A program made the translations under genes and the position numbers. A stretch of DNA of 64,000 nt from Pseudomonadota bacterium. Its GTDB lineage: Bacteria > Pseudomonadota > Alphaproteobacteria > Micavibrionales > UBA2020. Shown here in pieces: positions 9,223 through 18,252 of this stretch. A model generated the notes under the pieces. That model was not told where the DNA came from, did no database searches, and saw only the letters and a program-made list of their open reading frames with translations. The stretch is from positions 186,001-250,000 of the forward strand of contig JAJZVA010000001.1 in assembly GCA_021845905.1 (NCBI GenBank). Direction: 5' to 3'. The first letter of the stretch is position 1, and each line of letters begins with the position of its first letter.

Positions 9223-10923
9223 TCAGGGACCCGGCGGCGCGCTACGGTTGAACCCGTTCGACGTCTTGCGCACATGGTAATGCGCGGACGGCGGCGTGTT
9301 TCCGTTCGCGGGCCCGTCCGGAATGTTTTTTCCGGGAATGGTTTCGTCTTCAACGGGCCTGACCGAAATGATCTTGTCCGCGGCAGGTTTTTCTTGCGCC
9401 GCGTAAGGCGAATAAGGCGCGTATTCCTTCTCGATCGCGGTGTAGTAAAGCTTGAGCCTGCGGATGTCGCTGTCCGTGACGTGGCTCCATTTGACATCGC
9501 CTTCCTGCCGCCTCTGCCATTCAATCTTCTGCAACTCCTTGCGCGCGCGCGCGACGGTCATGTAAGGCGCGTCCAAATCCGGATTCAGCAGGTGGGCGGC
9601 GATGGCTTTCTTCATGCCTTCGCGCTGCGCGGCGGTGATTTCCTCCGGCGCGTGCTCGTAAACGATCCGCTCCGCCATCTTTACGAAACGGTCGAGCGAC
9701 GGGTCCGCCGCCAGTTCGACGGCGAAGCGCTGGCGGAACCCCTTGACAAGCGCGGCGCGCGCGGGCCAGTCGGCCGCCTCGCGGAATTCCAGCGCCCAGT
9801 CGTCCAGCTTGTCGCGCGCCGCCGGGTCGACGGCTTTTTCCAGCATCTCCTCCGCCGCGCCACGTTGCACCGGATGTTTCTCCGCGTGCGCCAGCGCCGC
9901 GGCCTCCGCCACCCTGTCCTGAAAAGCCTTGTCCGCCTTCAGCGTTTTCACGCGTTTTTTATAAAGGGCGATATCGTCTTCGTCCGTCAGCACGGGGTCG
10001 GACATATCCATCGGCATCAGCGCGGGCTGCTTGTCCTTCCTGATGACGATGAAGGGATTGTCCGCCGCGCCGGGCTTGCCGAGGAGCGCGTCCTTCAACT
10101 GTTCAACCGTCATCTGCAAATACGGCGCGGGATCGACCCGGACGTTGAAAAGCGCATGCGCCGTCCCGCTGTCCTTTTGCGGCGCGAGCGCCGTCAGAAC
10201 GCTTGCGTTGATCTCCTTGTTCGGCCCGGGCGACGCGGTGGTGAAAAGCTCGTTCTTGCCTAAAAAATCCTCGACGCCCGAAGCGCGCGAAAGGCGGATC
10301 GCCAGATCCCAGATTTGCGGCGCGGCCTTTTTGATCAGCTTCGCCACGCCGACGGTGGCGCGGATGTCGTTCAGCGCGTCGTGCGCGTCGTCGTCGGAGA
10401 GCGCCACGCCGTTCTGCTGCGCGACGTTTTTGAGGCTCATGCTCGGCGAACCGTAATAGTTGAGAATGTCGAGCTTGAGGGCGGACGGCATGTAAACCGC
10501 GACCATCTGCACCATGCGCATCACGTCGGCGCGGCCATTGGACTGTCCGTTGATTTTGTTGCCCGCCGTCGTCAGACCAGGCGGCATAAGATTCTGGTAA
10601 AGATTCTGCTCAAGGACAGGCTCGTCAAACGCAAGGCTGTTATAGCCGAGGAAAACCAGCGGCCAGTGCTTCATCCTGAGCCAGTCGTCAAGCTCCTGCA
10701 TCAGCTCGAAATTGGAATTTTTGCTGTTCTTGAGCGTATCGGGCGTAAAGCCCGTGGTGAGCATCGCGCCGGGCGACGGCAACCGCCAGAGTGCATTGCG
10801 GCAGTCTATTTTCTTGCTGGAAAGAATATTGAGGTCAGGATCGGTAAACAGCAGTCCGATTTGCAGTATTTGCGTATAATCCCTATCGAGTCCGGTTGTT
10901 TCCGTATCGTAGAATACAAACAC
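9223..10923 (-). CDS. sbcB: Exodeoxyribonuclease I (DEDDh 3'-5' exonuclease)
   Basis: A 566-residue protein. The N-terminal DEDDh exonuclease begins F-Y-D-T-E-T-T-G with D6 and E8, has a middle motif around G-Y-N-S-L-A-F-D-E, and ends with D-D-D-A-H-D-A-L-N-D, providing the catalytic His and Asp. Family-typical SH3-like and helical C-terminal regions follow (residues about 200-480). The last ~70 residues are Pro-rich and look like an extra low-complexity tail. ExoI degrades single-stranded DNA 3'-5' in recombination and mismatch repair. It is well known from gammaproteobacteria and less usual in alphaproteobacteria. Transcription is divergent from glnD. Confidence 0.92.
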   Translation of the reverse strand: MFVFYDTETTGLDRDYTQILQIGLLFTDPDLNILSSKKIDCRNALWRLPSPGAMLTTGFTPDTLKNSKNSNFELMQELDDWLRMKHWPLVFLGYNSLAFDEPVLEQNLYQNLMPPGLTTAGNKINGQSNGRADVMRMVQMVAVYMPSALKLDILNYYGSPSMSLKNVAQQNGVALSDDDAHDALNDIRATVGVAKLIKKAAPQIWDLAIRLSRASGVEDFLGKNELFTTASPGPNKEINASVLTALAPQKDSGTAHALFNVRVDPAPYLQMTVEQLKDALLGKPGAADNPFIVIRKDKQPALMPMDMSDPVLTDEDDIALYKKRVKTLKADKAFQDRVAEAAALAHAEKHPVQRGAAEEMLEKAVDPAARDKLDDWALEFREAADWPARAALVKGFRQRFAVELAADPSLDRFVKMAERIVYEHAPEEITAAQREGMKKAIAAHLLNPDLDAPYMTVARARKELQKIEWQRRQEGDVKWSHVTDSDIRRLKLYYTAIEKEYAPYSPYAAQEKPAADKIISVRPVEDETIPGKNIPDGPANGNTPPSAHYHVRKTSNGFNRSAPPGP

Positions 10924-11014
10924 GCGTACGCCCTTTCGTTAGATGTTTCCAGGCTGTTTTTATTGGAGTTTTAGGTGTAGCATCTTTTAAAATTTTATGC
11001 ACTAAAAATCAGAC

Positions 11015-13513
11015 ATGAAGAAATATAATTATCGCATGAAAAATAATAAAACAGAAATAGCCTTAGAAAATAAAAAGATAAAAAGCATATTTCAAGCATC
11101 GCTTTCAGAACTTGAAAGTCGTTTTTTAAAATCCGATAATAAACACAAGGCAGGGTTGAACTTTCAGCGCGATTATACCGCGCTTGTCGATAAAACAATC
11201 GCCGCCGTGGCGCGCGTGCGCTGTGGCGGAAATCAAAAAGCGGATGCGCCGCCCGCCGCGATTCCCGCGATCATTGCGTTAGGTGGTTACGGACGCGGCG
11301 AGCTTGCGCCCTGCTCCGACATCGACATTGTCTTCGTGCACAAGTCTCCGCTCAACAAACAAACGGAACAGTGCATCGAGAAACTGACCGGAGATCTCTG
11401 GAACGCTGGGCTGAAAATCAGCGCCTCGACGCGCAGCCTTGAAGATTGCGCGGAAGCGATGGACACTGACGTCGGCTTCCTCACCGCGCTTTTGGAAATG
11501 CGGCACGTCTCTGGCCCGAAGCCTGTTTTCGCCGCGCTTGAAAAATCCTTCCGCGCGCATATCGGCAAGACCCGCCCGGGCTGGTTCGTCGCCGCCAAGC
11601 TGGACGAACGCGACCTGCGTCATCACAAAATGGGCGACAGCCGCTATCACCTCCAGCCGGACGTAAAAGAGGGCAAAGGCGCTTTGCGCGACATCCACAC
11701 GCTCTTGTGGCTGGCGAACTTCCTCTACGGCGCGCGCGACGCCAAAGCCCTCGCCAAAAAGCGCATCCTGACATCGGCGGAAGCGAAAGAGCTGGCGGCG
11801 GCGCGGCGGTTCTTCTGGACGGTGCGCACGCATCTGCACTTCCTCGGCAGGCGCGAGAACGACCGCCTGTCCTTCGAAAGCCAGCCGGAGATCGCGCTCC
11901 GCATGGGTTACAAGGACAAGGAACCCAACGTCCGCGCCGAGAAATTCATGAAGGATTATTTTCTCCGCGCCCGCGCCGTCGGCCACCTGACGCGCACGCT
12001 CTGCGCGAAGATGGAGGCGGAGGCGCTGAAAGGCGAAAAGCTGGTGCTGGACGACGCTATCGAAGGCTTCTCCGTCAAAAACAACCGTCTGACCGTCGCC
12101 AGCGCATCCGTCTTCAAAAAACGTCCCGCCGAAATCGCGCGCCTGTTCGCCGTGAGCCAGGCCTCGGGCATCGACATCCACCCCGACGCGCTGCGGTGCG
12201 TGCAGCCTGCCCTGCCCGTCTTGAAAAAACGCCGCGCCGAAGCGCTGCCACACCTGCTTGCCGTCCTGCTCGAACCCTTGCGCTGCGCGCAAACCTTAAG
12301 GCACATGAACGAGGCGGATGTCTTGAGCGCGCTGATCCCCGCTTTCCGCAACATCGTCGCGCACATGCAGTACGACATGTATCACGCCTTCACCGCGGAC
12401 GAGCATACGCTGCATGCCGTCGGCGTCCTGCACGACATTGAAAACGGCGCGCGCGCGCAAGAAGCCCCGCTGGCGACGGAGCTTTTCCCCAAAATCCACC
12501 GACGCCGCGCGCTTTACGCCGCGATGCTGCTGCACGACGTGGCCAAAGGCACCGGTGAAGATCACTCCGCCGCCGGGGCCGCGATCGTGCACGAAACCGC
12601 GCCCCTGCTCGGGCTCGACGCCGAGGAGACGGCGCTGGCGGCATGGCTGGTCGGGCATCACCTCGCCATGACCCTCACCGCCTTCAAGCGCGACCTCGAC
12701 GACCCCAAGACCATCGCGGATTTCGTCGCGACGGTGCAGTCGCCGGAGCGGCTCAAGCTGCTGACGCTGCTCACCACGGCGGACATCATCGCCGTCGGGC
12801 CGGGCCGCTGGAACGCCTGGAAGGCGGGGCTGCTCGACGAGCTTTATCACAAGACGATGGATGCGATGTCCGACGCCGCGCCGTCCGCCGCGCAAAAGAA
12901 TCCTCCGGCGGCGGGCAAGACCGTCATTAAAATCACCCCGCTGCCCGAACACGACCACACCGAAGTCAGGATCGCCGCGCCGGACAGGAAAGGACTCTTC
13001 TCCCTGCTGGCGGGCGCGATGGCGGCGGCGGGCGCGTCGATCGCGGAGGCGCGCATTTTCACCTTCAGCAACGGCATGGCGGAAGACGTGTTCCGCATCC
13101 AGACGCATGAGGGGCGCGCGGTAGAAAACATCGGCTTCCTTGAAAAAACCATCAGGGCCGCGCTGGACGGCAGGCTCGACCTTTCGGGCGAACTGCGCGA
13201 GCGGCGCAAGGCCGCGCCAAGAAAATCCGCATCGTTCAAAATGCCTCCGCAGGTCGTCATCGACAACGACGCCAGCGACAGCGACACGGTCGTCGAAGTC
13301 AGCGGCCACGACCGCCCGGGCTTTCTTCATGCCCTCACCGCCACACTGCTCGACCAGGGCCTGCAAATCTCCGCGGCGAAGATCGCCACCTTCGGCAGCC
13401 GCGCGGTGGACGTGCTTTACGTCCGCGACGGATTCGGCCTCAAAATCCTGCACAAGGGCAAGCTTGACGCCGTCAAGGCCGCCCTCAAGGACGCGCTTGA
13501 AAACGGACTTTAA
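11015..13513 (+). CDS. glnD: Bifunctional [protein-PII] uridylyltransferase/uridylyl-removing enzyme
   Basis: An 832-residue GlnD. The nucleotidyltransferase motif G90-G-Y-G-R-G-E96 is followed by D102 and D104. The HD hydrolase domain shows H-D-I-E and then L-L-H507-D508-V-A-K-G. Two C-terminal ACT domains lie at about 650-725 and 755-832, where glutamine is sensed. The enzyme adds UMP to PII proteins when nitrogen is scarce and removes it when glutamine is plentiful. Two in-frame ATGs (11015 and 11036) are both plausible starts; the first ~35 residues are Lys/Asn-rich and AT-rich. No PII gene is adjacent. Confidence 0.95.
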   Translation: MKKYNYRMKNNKTEIALENKKIKSIFQASLSELESRFLKSDNKHKAGLNFQRDYTALVDKTIAAVARVRCGGNQKADAPPAAIPAIIALGGYGRGELAPCSDIDIVFVHKSPLNKQTEQCIEKLTGDLWNAGLKISASTRSLEDCAEAMDTDVGFLTALLEMRHVSGPKPVFAALEKSFRAHIGKTRPGWFVAAKLDERDLRHHKMGDSRYHLQPDVKEGKGALRDIHTLLWLANFLYGARDAKALAKKRILTSAEAKELAAARRFFWTVRTHLHFLGRRENDRLSFESQPEIALRMGYKDKEPNVRAEKFMKDYFLRARAVGHLTRTLCAKMEAEALKGEKLVLDDAIEGFSVKNNRLTVASASVFKKRPAEIARLFAVSQASGIDIHPDALRCVQPALPVLKKRRAEALPHLLAVLLEPLRCAQTLRHMNEADVLSALIPAFRNIVAHMQYDMYHAFTADEHTLHAVGVLHDIENGARAQEAPLATELFPKIHRRRALYAAMLLHDVAKGTGEDHSAAGAAIVHETAPLLGLDAEETALAAWLVGHHLAMTLTAFKRDLDDPKTIADFVATVQSPERLKLLTLLTTADIIAVGPGRWNAWKAGLLDELYHKTMDAMSDAAPSAAQKNPPAAGKTVIKITPLPEHDHTEVRIAAPDRKGLFSLLAGAMAAAGASIAEARIFTFSNGMAEDVFRIQTHEGRAVENIGFLEKTIRAALDGRLDLSGELRERRKAAPRKSASFKMPPQVVIDNDASDSDTVVEVSGHDRPGFLHALTATLLDQGLQISAAKIATFGSRAVDVLYVRDGFGLKILHKGKLDAVKAALKDALENGL

Positions 13514-13531
13514 AAAAGGCAACATGCACGC

Positions 13532-15160
13532 ATGACATCATTCACCATCACGCTCGCGCAACTGAACCCCACCGTCGGCGACATCTCCGGCAACATCGAA
13601 AAAATCCGCGCCGTCCACGCCGCGCACAAGGACACGTCGGATCTCGTCGCCTGCACCGAGATGATCGTCACCGGCTATCCAGCGGACGACCTCATCCTCA
13701 AGCCGTTCTTCATCGACCGGGTGATGGAAGGCGTCACGGCGCTGGCGCGGGACACGCGCGGGAACGCGGGGCTGCTGATCAGCGCGCCGTGGCGGCATAA
13801 CGACGGCAAGACCTACAGCGCCATCCTGCTTTTGCATGAAGGAGAAATCATCGCCAAACGCTTCAAGCACCACCTGCCCAATTACGGCGTGTTCGACGAG
13901 GTGCGCGTTTTCAAGGCGGGCGAGCTGCCCCTGCCCGTTCCGTTCAAAGGCGCGAAGCTCGGCCTGATGACCTGCGAGGACATGTGGTTCCCCGACGTTG
14001 CGGCGCATTTGAAGAAGCACGGCGCGGAGATTTTCGTCATCCCCAACGGCAGCCCCTATGAAGTCGGCAAAAACCATCTGCGCCGGAAAATCGCGCAGGA
14101 CCGCGTGCACGAAACCGGCCTGCCGCTGGTCTACGTCAATCAGGTCGGCGGACAGGACGAACTGGTGTTCGACGGCGCGTCGTTCGTGCTCGACGCGAAA
14201 GGCGCGCCCGTCACGGAACTGCCGGGCCACGTCGAGCATGTTTCGACCACCGTGTGGGATACGGCCACATGGTCGTGCCGCGAATTCGAAAAACCGCACC
14301 CGCCCGCCGAAGGAATGGAATCGATTTACCGGACGCTGACGCTCGGCCTTGCCGACTACGTGAACAAAAACGGCTTTCCCGGCGTGCTGCTCGGCATGTC
14401 GGGCGGGATAGATTCCGCGCTGTCCGCCTCCATCGCCGCCGACGCGCTTGGGCCGGAGCGCGTGCGGTGCTTCATGATGCCCTCGCCCTACACCTCGCAA
14501 GAGAGCCTCGACGACGCGGCGGAATGCAGCGGACTGCTCGGCATCCGGCACGACACCGTCGGCATCAAGCCCGCGATGGAGGCCTTCGAAACCATGCTCT
14601 CCGGCGCGCATGAGGATTATAAAGGCATCACCGCGGAAAACGTGCAGGCGCGGGCGCGCGGCGTGTTTTTGATGGCGATGTCGAACGCGACGGGATACAT
14701 GGTGCTCTCCACCGGCAACAAGTCGGAAATGTCGGTCGGGTACGCGACGCTCTACGGCGACATGTGCGGCGGCTACAACGTTTTGAAGGACGTTTACAAG
14801 ATGACGGTCTTCGAGCTCGCGAAATGGCGCAACACCAAAGGCCGCGTCATCCCCGAGCGCATCATCACCAAGCCGCCCTCGGCGGAACTCAGGCCGGACC
14901 AGAAGGACGAAGACAGCCTGCCGCCCTACAAAGACCTCGACGACATTCTCCACTGCATCGTGGAAGACGAAATGAACATCGCGGACATCACCGCGCGCGG
15001 TCACAGCCTCGAAACGGTCAATCGCGTGTGGAAGCTGCTCGACCGCGCGGAATACAAGCGCCGCCAGGCCTGCCCCGGGGTGAAGATCAGCCGCAAGGCT
15101 TTCGGCCGCGACAGGCGTTATCCGATCGTCAACAAGTTCACGGATATCGCGACGAAATAA
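13532..15160 (+). CDS. nadE: Glutamine-hydrolysing NAD+ synthase
   Basis: A 542-residue two-domain enzyme. The N-terminal nitrilase-type glutaminase has the triad E43, K112 and C148 (in L-M-T-C-E-D-M-W-F). The C-terminal NAD synthetase domain has the PP-loop S290-G-G-I-D-S295 and the later S-T-G-N-K-S-E-M and K-P-P-S-A-E-L-R-P-D-Q motifs. It amidates nicotinic acid adenine dinucleotide with glutamine-derived ammonia and ATP, the last step of NAD synthesis. It follows glnD by 18 bp on the same strand, so two glutamine-linked enzymes may share a transcript. It ends convergent with the unknown gene at 15176. Confidence 0.97.
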   Translation: MTSFTITLAQLNPTVGDISGNIEKIRAVHAAHKDTSDLVACTEMIVTGYPADDLILKPFFIDRVMEGVTALARDTRGNAGLLISAPWRHNDGKTYSAILLLHEGEIIAKRFKHHLPNYGVFDEVRVFKAGELPLPVPFKGAKLGLMTCEDMWFPDVAAHLKKHGAEIFVIPNGSPYEVGKNHLRRKIAQDRVHETGLPLVYVNQVGGQDELVFDGASFVLDAKGAPVTELPGHVEHVSTTVWDTATWSCREFEKPHPPAEGMESIYRTLTLGLADYVNKNGFPGVLLGMSGGIDSALSASIAADALGPERVRCFMMPSPYTSQESLDDAAECSGLLGIRHDTVGIKPAMEAFETMLSGAHEDYKGITAENVQARARGVFLMAMSNATGYMVLSTGNKSEMSVGYATLYGDMCGGYNVLKDVYKMTVFELAKWRNTKGRVIPERIITKPPSAELRPDQKDEDSLPPYKDLDDILHCIVEDEMNIADITARGHSLETVNRVWKLLDRAEYKRRQACPGVKISRKAFGRDRRYPIVNKFTDIATK

Positions 15161-15175
15161 TCAGCTTTTAACCGC

Positions 15176-16225
15176 CTAAAAAGGCCGCGGCGGAAGCTTG
15201 ATGCCATAGTCCTTGTCCTGACCGTCGCGCATCAGCCACGCCTTTTCCCTGAGTTCGGCATAGCCGGGCAGAGGCTGTTGCGTGACGAGGAGCGTTTTTC
15301 CGTCGATATCCTCGAAATCCGCGCGGGCGGCCTTCGGCAAGCCCAGCTTTTCGGAGAGATCGGGCTTCTTGCCGACGGCGTTGAAGAGTTTGGCGAGCTT
15401 GCGCCCCTTGGCCGTGGCGAGATTCGGCCGCACCTTGAAAAGAACATTCCCGCTGCCGTCCTTGATCTCGAGCGCCGGATGGTCGGGAAGATAGGCCTTG
15501 TTGTTGAAACTCACGAGCAGACACCCTTCGTTGTCGTCGTAACGTATGCGGTGGGTGATGTCGCCCTTTTCTTCCATGCGCTTTTCGATCTGCGGCTTGA
15601 GCGTGGCGACGATGTCGGAAACGGCGGAAACAAGCGCGGTCTCGGCTTTCCTGAAGGCGGCGAATTCACGGTCGAACTCTTTTTTGACGGCGCGGATTCT
15701 GGCGTCAGGCGCGTAAATGTGCACATAACTCGTTGCCCACATGTCGATCGGCAGAGCGCGCCCGTTACAATCCACTTCCTCGCTGAGGTGTCTGGCTTTC
15801 TTCGGCGCGGCGACGCCTTCCGGGAAGATATGAAGGATGGGCGCAATGTTTTCGCCCATGCCGGCGCTGAACTGATACTGCGCGGATTGCGACTGCTTGG
15901 CGGTGAGGCGTTTTCCGTCCTTCGGCTTGAAATGCCTGCCGTCGTGCGCGACGGGGCAGTCGAGATAGAAGTTTTCGTCATGTGCGTAATAGAGCGCGGG
16001 GAATGTTTTGTAGGCGCGCACATATTCGCCGCACATGCCCGCCTGCACCACGGGACTGTTCAGCCCGAGCAAGGCGGCTTCGGCCGGATGAGCGGCCATG
16101 AAAGCGGCGGCCTGCGCCGACCTGTCGGCGGGCCATCTTGCGTTTTTATCGTAAAAATCGCGGGCGATTTTCGCGGCGGCGAGGCTTTCGCCTTCAAGGC
16201 GGTAACGGACATGGCTTACGGACAT
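15176..16225 (-). CDS. Hypothetical protein, 349 aa
   Basis: I do not recognise this family. The protein is cytosolic by appearance (no signal peptide or membrane helix). The N-terminal ~90 residues are Ala-rich and helical. A middle region contains many Tyr/Phe/His and the segments D-C-P-V-A-H-D-G-R-H and F-S-A-G-M-G-E-N-I-A-P. A charged helix lies at about 180-225, and the C-terminal half is strand-rich with E-G-C-L-L-V-S-F-N-N-K. It lies 18 bp downstream of the gene at 16244-16702 and probably shares its promoter. The two have no obvious link to the flanking nadE and gltX, so they look like an accessory insertion. Confidence 0.7.
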   Translation of the reverse strand: MSVSHVRYRLEGESLAAAKIARDFYDKNARWPADRSAQAAAFMAAHPAEAALLGLNSPVVQAGMCGEYVRAYKTFPALYYAHDENFYLDCPVAHDGRHFKPKDGKRLTAKQSQSAQYQFSAGMGENIAPILHIFPEGVAAPKKARHLSEEVDCNGRALPIDMWATSYVHIYAPDARIRAVKKEFDREFAAFRKAETALVSAVSDIVATLKPQIEKRMEEKGDITHRIRYDDNEGCLLVSFNNKAYLPDHPALEIKDGSGNVLFKVRPNLATAKGRKLAKLFNAVGKKPDLSEKLGLPKAARADFEDIDGKTLLVTQQPLPGYAELREKAWLMRDGQDKDYGIKLPPRPF

Positions 16226-16243
16226 GGTTTTATCCTCTTTCTT

Positions 16244-16702
16244 TTATTTCGGAGCGGGCACGCCGACTTTTCGGTATTCAGGATAGTAATCCTCCTGATA
16301 ATGATCGATCGCTTCAGGATGCTTTTGCACGTATGCGAATATATGATTGCGCGGGAATTTCCCGTTTTGGATATGCTGACGCAAATCGCCGGACGTGAGC
16401 TTGTCTTTGTAGCCGCCGAATTCGCGCATGACATGCAGTTGCCGGTCGATCAGAATTCCAACGGCCTTTCGCTTCGAGAGATATCTCTCTACCTCGTCGG
16501 TTCCCCAGAACAAGCCGTCTTTGACATGACGCACGATATCGTAGCTGTTCCATTTGTTGCGTTTTATCTCAAAGTAGACAGGATGATTATGCGTCTCATA
16601 ATTACAGAGACCCTCCCAATGCATGATCGTCGCATCGGGAATAACCGTCGTCTTGAGGCGGTTGACGTTTTCAGCGCCGCGGTTGAAAACTCTTTTCAGC
16701 AT
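16244..16702 (-). CDS. Hypothetical protein, 152 aa
   Basis: Family not recognised. The 152-residue product is basic and aromatic-rich: H-W-E-G-L-C-N-Y near 28-35, then K-R-N-K-W-N-S-Y-D-I-V-R-H-V, and a C-terminal D-H-Y-Q-E-D-Y-Y-P-E-Y. It has no export signal. The purine-rich AAGGAAGGATAAA stretch ahead of the ATG is a good ribosome site. Upstream (16703-16907) is an AT-rich 205-bp region shared with the divergent gltX promoter, containing a large palindrome. It is the first gene of a likely two-gene unit with the 349-residue unknown. Confidence 0.65.
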   Translation of the reverse strand: MLKRVFNRGAENVNRLKTTVIPDATIMHWEGLCNYETHNHPVYFEIKRNKWNSYDIVRHVKDGLFWGTDEVERYLSKRKAVGILIDRQLHVMREFGGYKDKLTSGDLRQHIQNGKFPRNHIFAYVQKHPEAIDHYQEDYYPEYRKVGVPAPK

Positions 16703-16819
16703 TTTATCCTTCCTTCATCCGGCGCAACAAAGCTCTGTTGGATATTTTTAAAATTTCCCATTGCTGTTGAATATAGAAAACATATATGCAAAAAAATATA
16801 TGTCAATCCACTTTGTTAA

Positions 16820-16843
16820 TTTTACATAAGTTCTTATGTAAAA
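16820..16843. promoter_or_regulatory. 24-bp perfect palindrome in the gltX/unknown-gene divergent region
   Basis: TTTTACATAA at 16820-16829 is the exact reverse complement of TTATGTAAAA at 16834-16843, with the four-base spacer GTTC. It sits 64 bp before the gltX start and about 117 bp from the divergent unknown gene. There is no T-run after it and it is AT-rich, so a protein-binding operator is more likely than a terminator. The factor is unknown. Confidence 0.5.
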
Positions 16844-16907
16844 CAGGCTGTTTTTAACAACGGAAAAGAGATATAGTGACACGCTTAAAATATAAGGATT
16901 TCATGTC

Positions 16908-18245
16908 ATGACCGTCGCCGTCCGTTTTGCTCCCAGCCCCACAGGTATTCTGCACGTGGGCAGCGCCCGCACCGCGCTGATCGTCTGGCTGTTCGCGCGC
17001 AAAAACAAAGGCACGTTCCTCCTGCGCATCGACGATACCGACCTCGCCCGCTCGACGGAAGAGAATGTCGAAGACATCAAATCCGGCCTCACCTGGCTCG
17101 GGCTCGACTGGGACAATTTCGCCCGCCAGCGCGACCGCAACGAGGTTTACGACCGCAACATCCAGAAACTCAAAGACATGGGCCGCCTCTACCCCTGCTA
17201 TGAGACGGAGGAAGAACTCGCGCTGATGCGCAAGACTCTCTTGCAGCAAAAACGCCCGCCGATCTACGACCGCGCGGCACTGAACCTCACCGACGCGCAG
17301 AAAGCGGCATTCGAGGCGCAAGGCCGCACCCCGCACTGGCGCTTCAAGCTCGAACACAAGCCGATCGTATGGGACGACCTGGTGCGCGGGCGCGTGGAGT
17401 TCCACGGCGAGACGATGTCCGATCCCGTGCTGGTACGCGAGGACGGCCGTCCGCTTTACCACATCTGCTCGGTCATCGACGACATCGACTTCAAAATCAC
17501 CCACATCGTGCGCGGCGAAGACCACGTTTCGAATTCCGCCAGCCACATCCAGATGTTCGAGGCTCTGGGCGCCACCCCGCCGCAGCTCGCGCACGTGACG
17601 CTGCTCGGCGACATGGCGGGCGGCAAGCTTTCCAAGCGCAAAGGCTCGCTCGGCATCAAATCGCTGGCGGAAGAAGTCGGCATCGAGAAAATGGCGCTGA
17701 TCAGCCTCATCGCCCGCATCGGCACGTCAGATCCGATCGAGCCGCTGATGACGATGGAGGAAGTGATCGAAAGCTTCGACTTCGCCAAATATTCGCGCAA
17801 CCTGCCCAAATTCGACGAGGAAGAACTCTATCGCCTCAACGCGAAAATTTTGCACAAGACGGAATTCAAAGACGTCAAAAGCCGCCTCGCCGCGCTGGGC
17901 CTGACTGACATCGACGAGGAATTCTGGAACACCGTGCGCCCCAACCTCGAACTGTTGCCGGACGTCAAGGACTGGTGGCACGTCGCCAAGGGGCCGGTCG
18001 AGCCGCTGATCGAAGACGCCGACTTCGCGAAAGCCGCCGCCGCGCTTTTGCCCGCCGACCCGTGGGACAACACGACATGGGACAAGTGGGTGAACGCGGT
18101 CAAAACAGAAACCGGCCGCAAGGGAAAAAACCTTTTCATGCCGCTGCGTCAGGCCATCACGGGGCAAGACCACGGGCCGGAACTGAAGGAACTTCTGCCG
18201 CTCATCGGCAGACAGCGCGTTCTGGAACGGCTGAAGGCGGCTTAG
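16908..18245 (+). CDS. gltX: Glutamyl-tRNA synthetase
   Basis: A 445-residue class I synthetase. The start R-F-A-P-S-P-T-G-I-L-H16-V-G18 is the HIGH-motif region, and K240-L-S-K-R244 is the KMSKS equivalent. The C-terminal helical anticodon-binding region is present, so it is not a truncated Glu-Q-tRNA(Asp) synthetase. It charges tRNA-Glu. Many alphaproteobacteria carry two GltX copies, one of which may be specialised for tRNA-Gln; which one this is cannot be told here. The upstream palindrome at 16820 may regulate it. trmJ follows 7 bp later in the same direction. Confidence 0.96.
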   Translation: MTVAVRFAPSPTGILHVGSARTALIVWLFARKNKGTFLLRIDDTDLARSTEENVEDIKSGLTWLGLDWDNFARQRDRNEVYDRNIQKLKDMGRLYPCYETEEELALMRKTLLQQKRPPIYDRAALNLTDAQKAAFEAQGRTPHWRFKLEHKPIVWDDLVRGRVEFHGETMSDPVLVREDGRPLYHICSVIDDIDFKITHIVRGEDHVSNSASHIQMFEALGATPPQLAHVTLLGDMAGGKLSKRKGSLGIKSLAEEVGIEKMALISLIARIGTSDPIEPLMTMEEVIESFDFAKYSRNLPKFDEEELYRLNAKILHKTEFKDVKSRLAALGLTDIDEEFWNTVRPNLELLPDVKDWWHVAKGPVEPLIEDADFAKAAAALLPADPWDNTTWDKWVNAVKTETGRKGKNLFMPLRQAITGQDHGPELKELLPLIGRQRVLERLKAA

Positions 18246-18252
18246 GAAGCCG

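Noticed and set aside
9106-10263. A 385-codon plus-strand frame opposite sbcB
   Set aside because: sbcB on the other strand has all ExoI motifs; the plus frame is an Arg/Val-rich shadow.
16908-18245. Glutamyl-Q tRNA(Asp) synthetase instead of GltX
   Set aside because: The protein keeps the full-length anticodon-binding half (445 aa), which GluQ enzymes lack.
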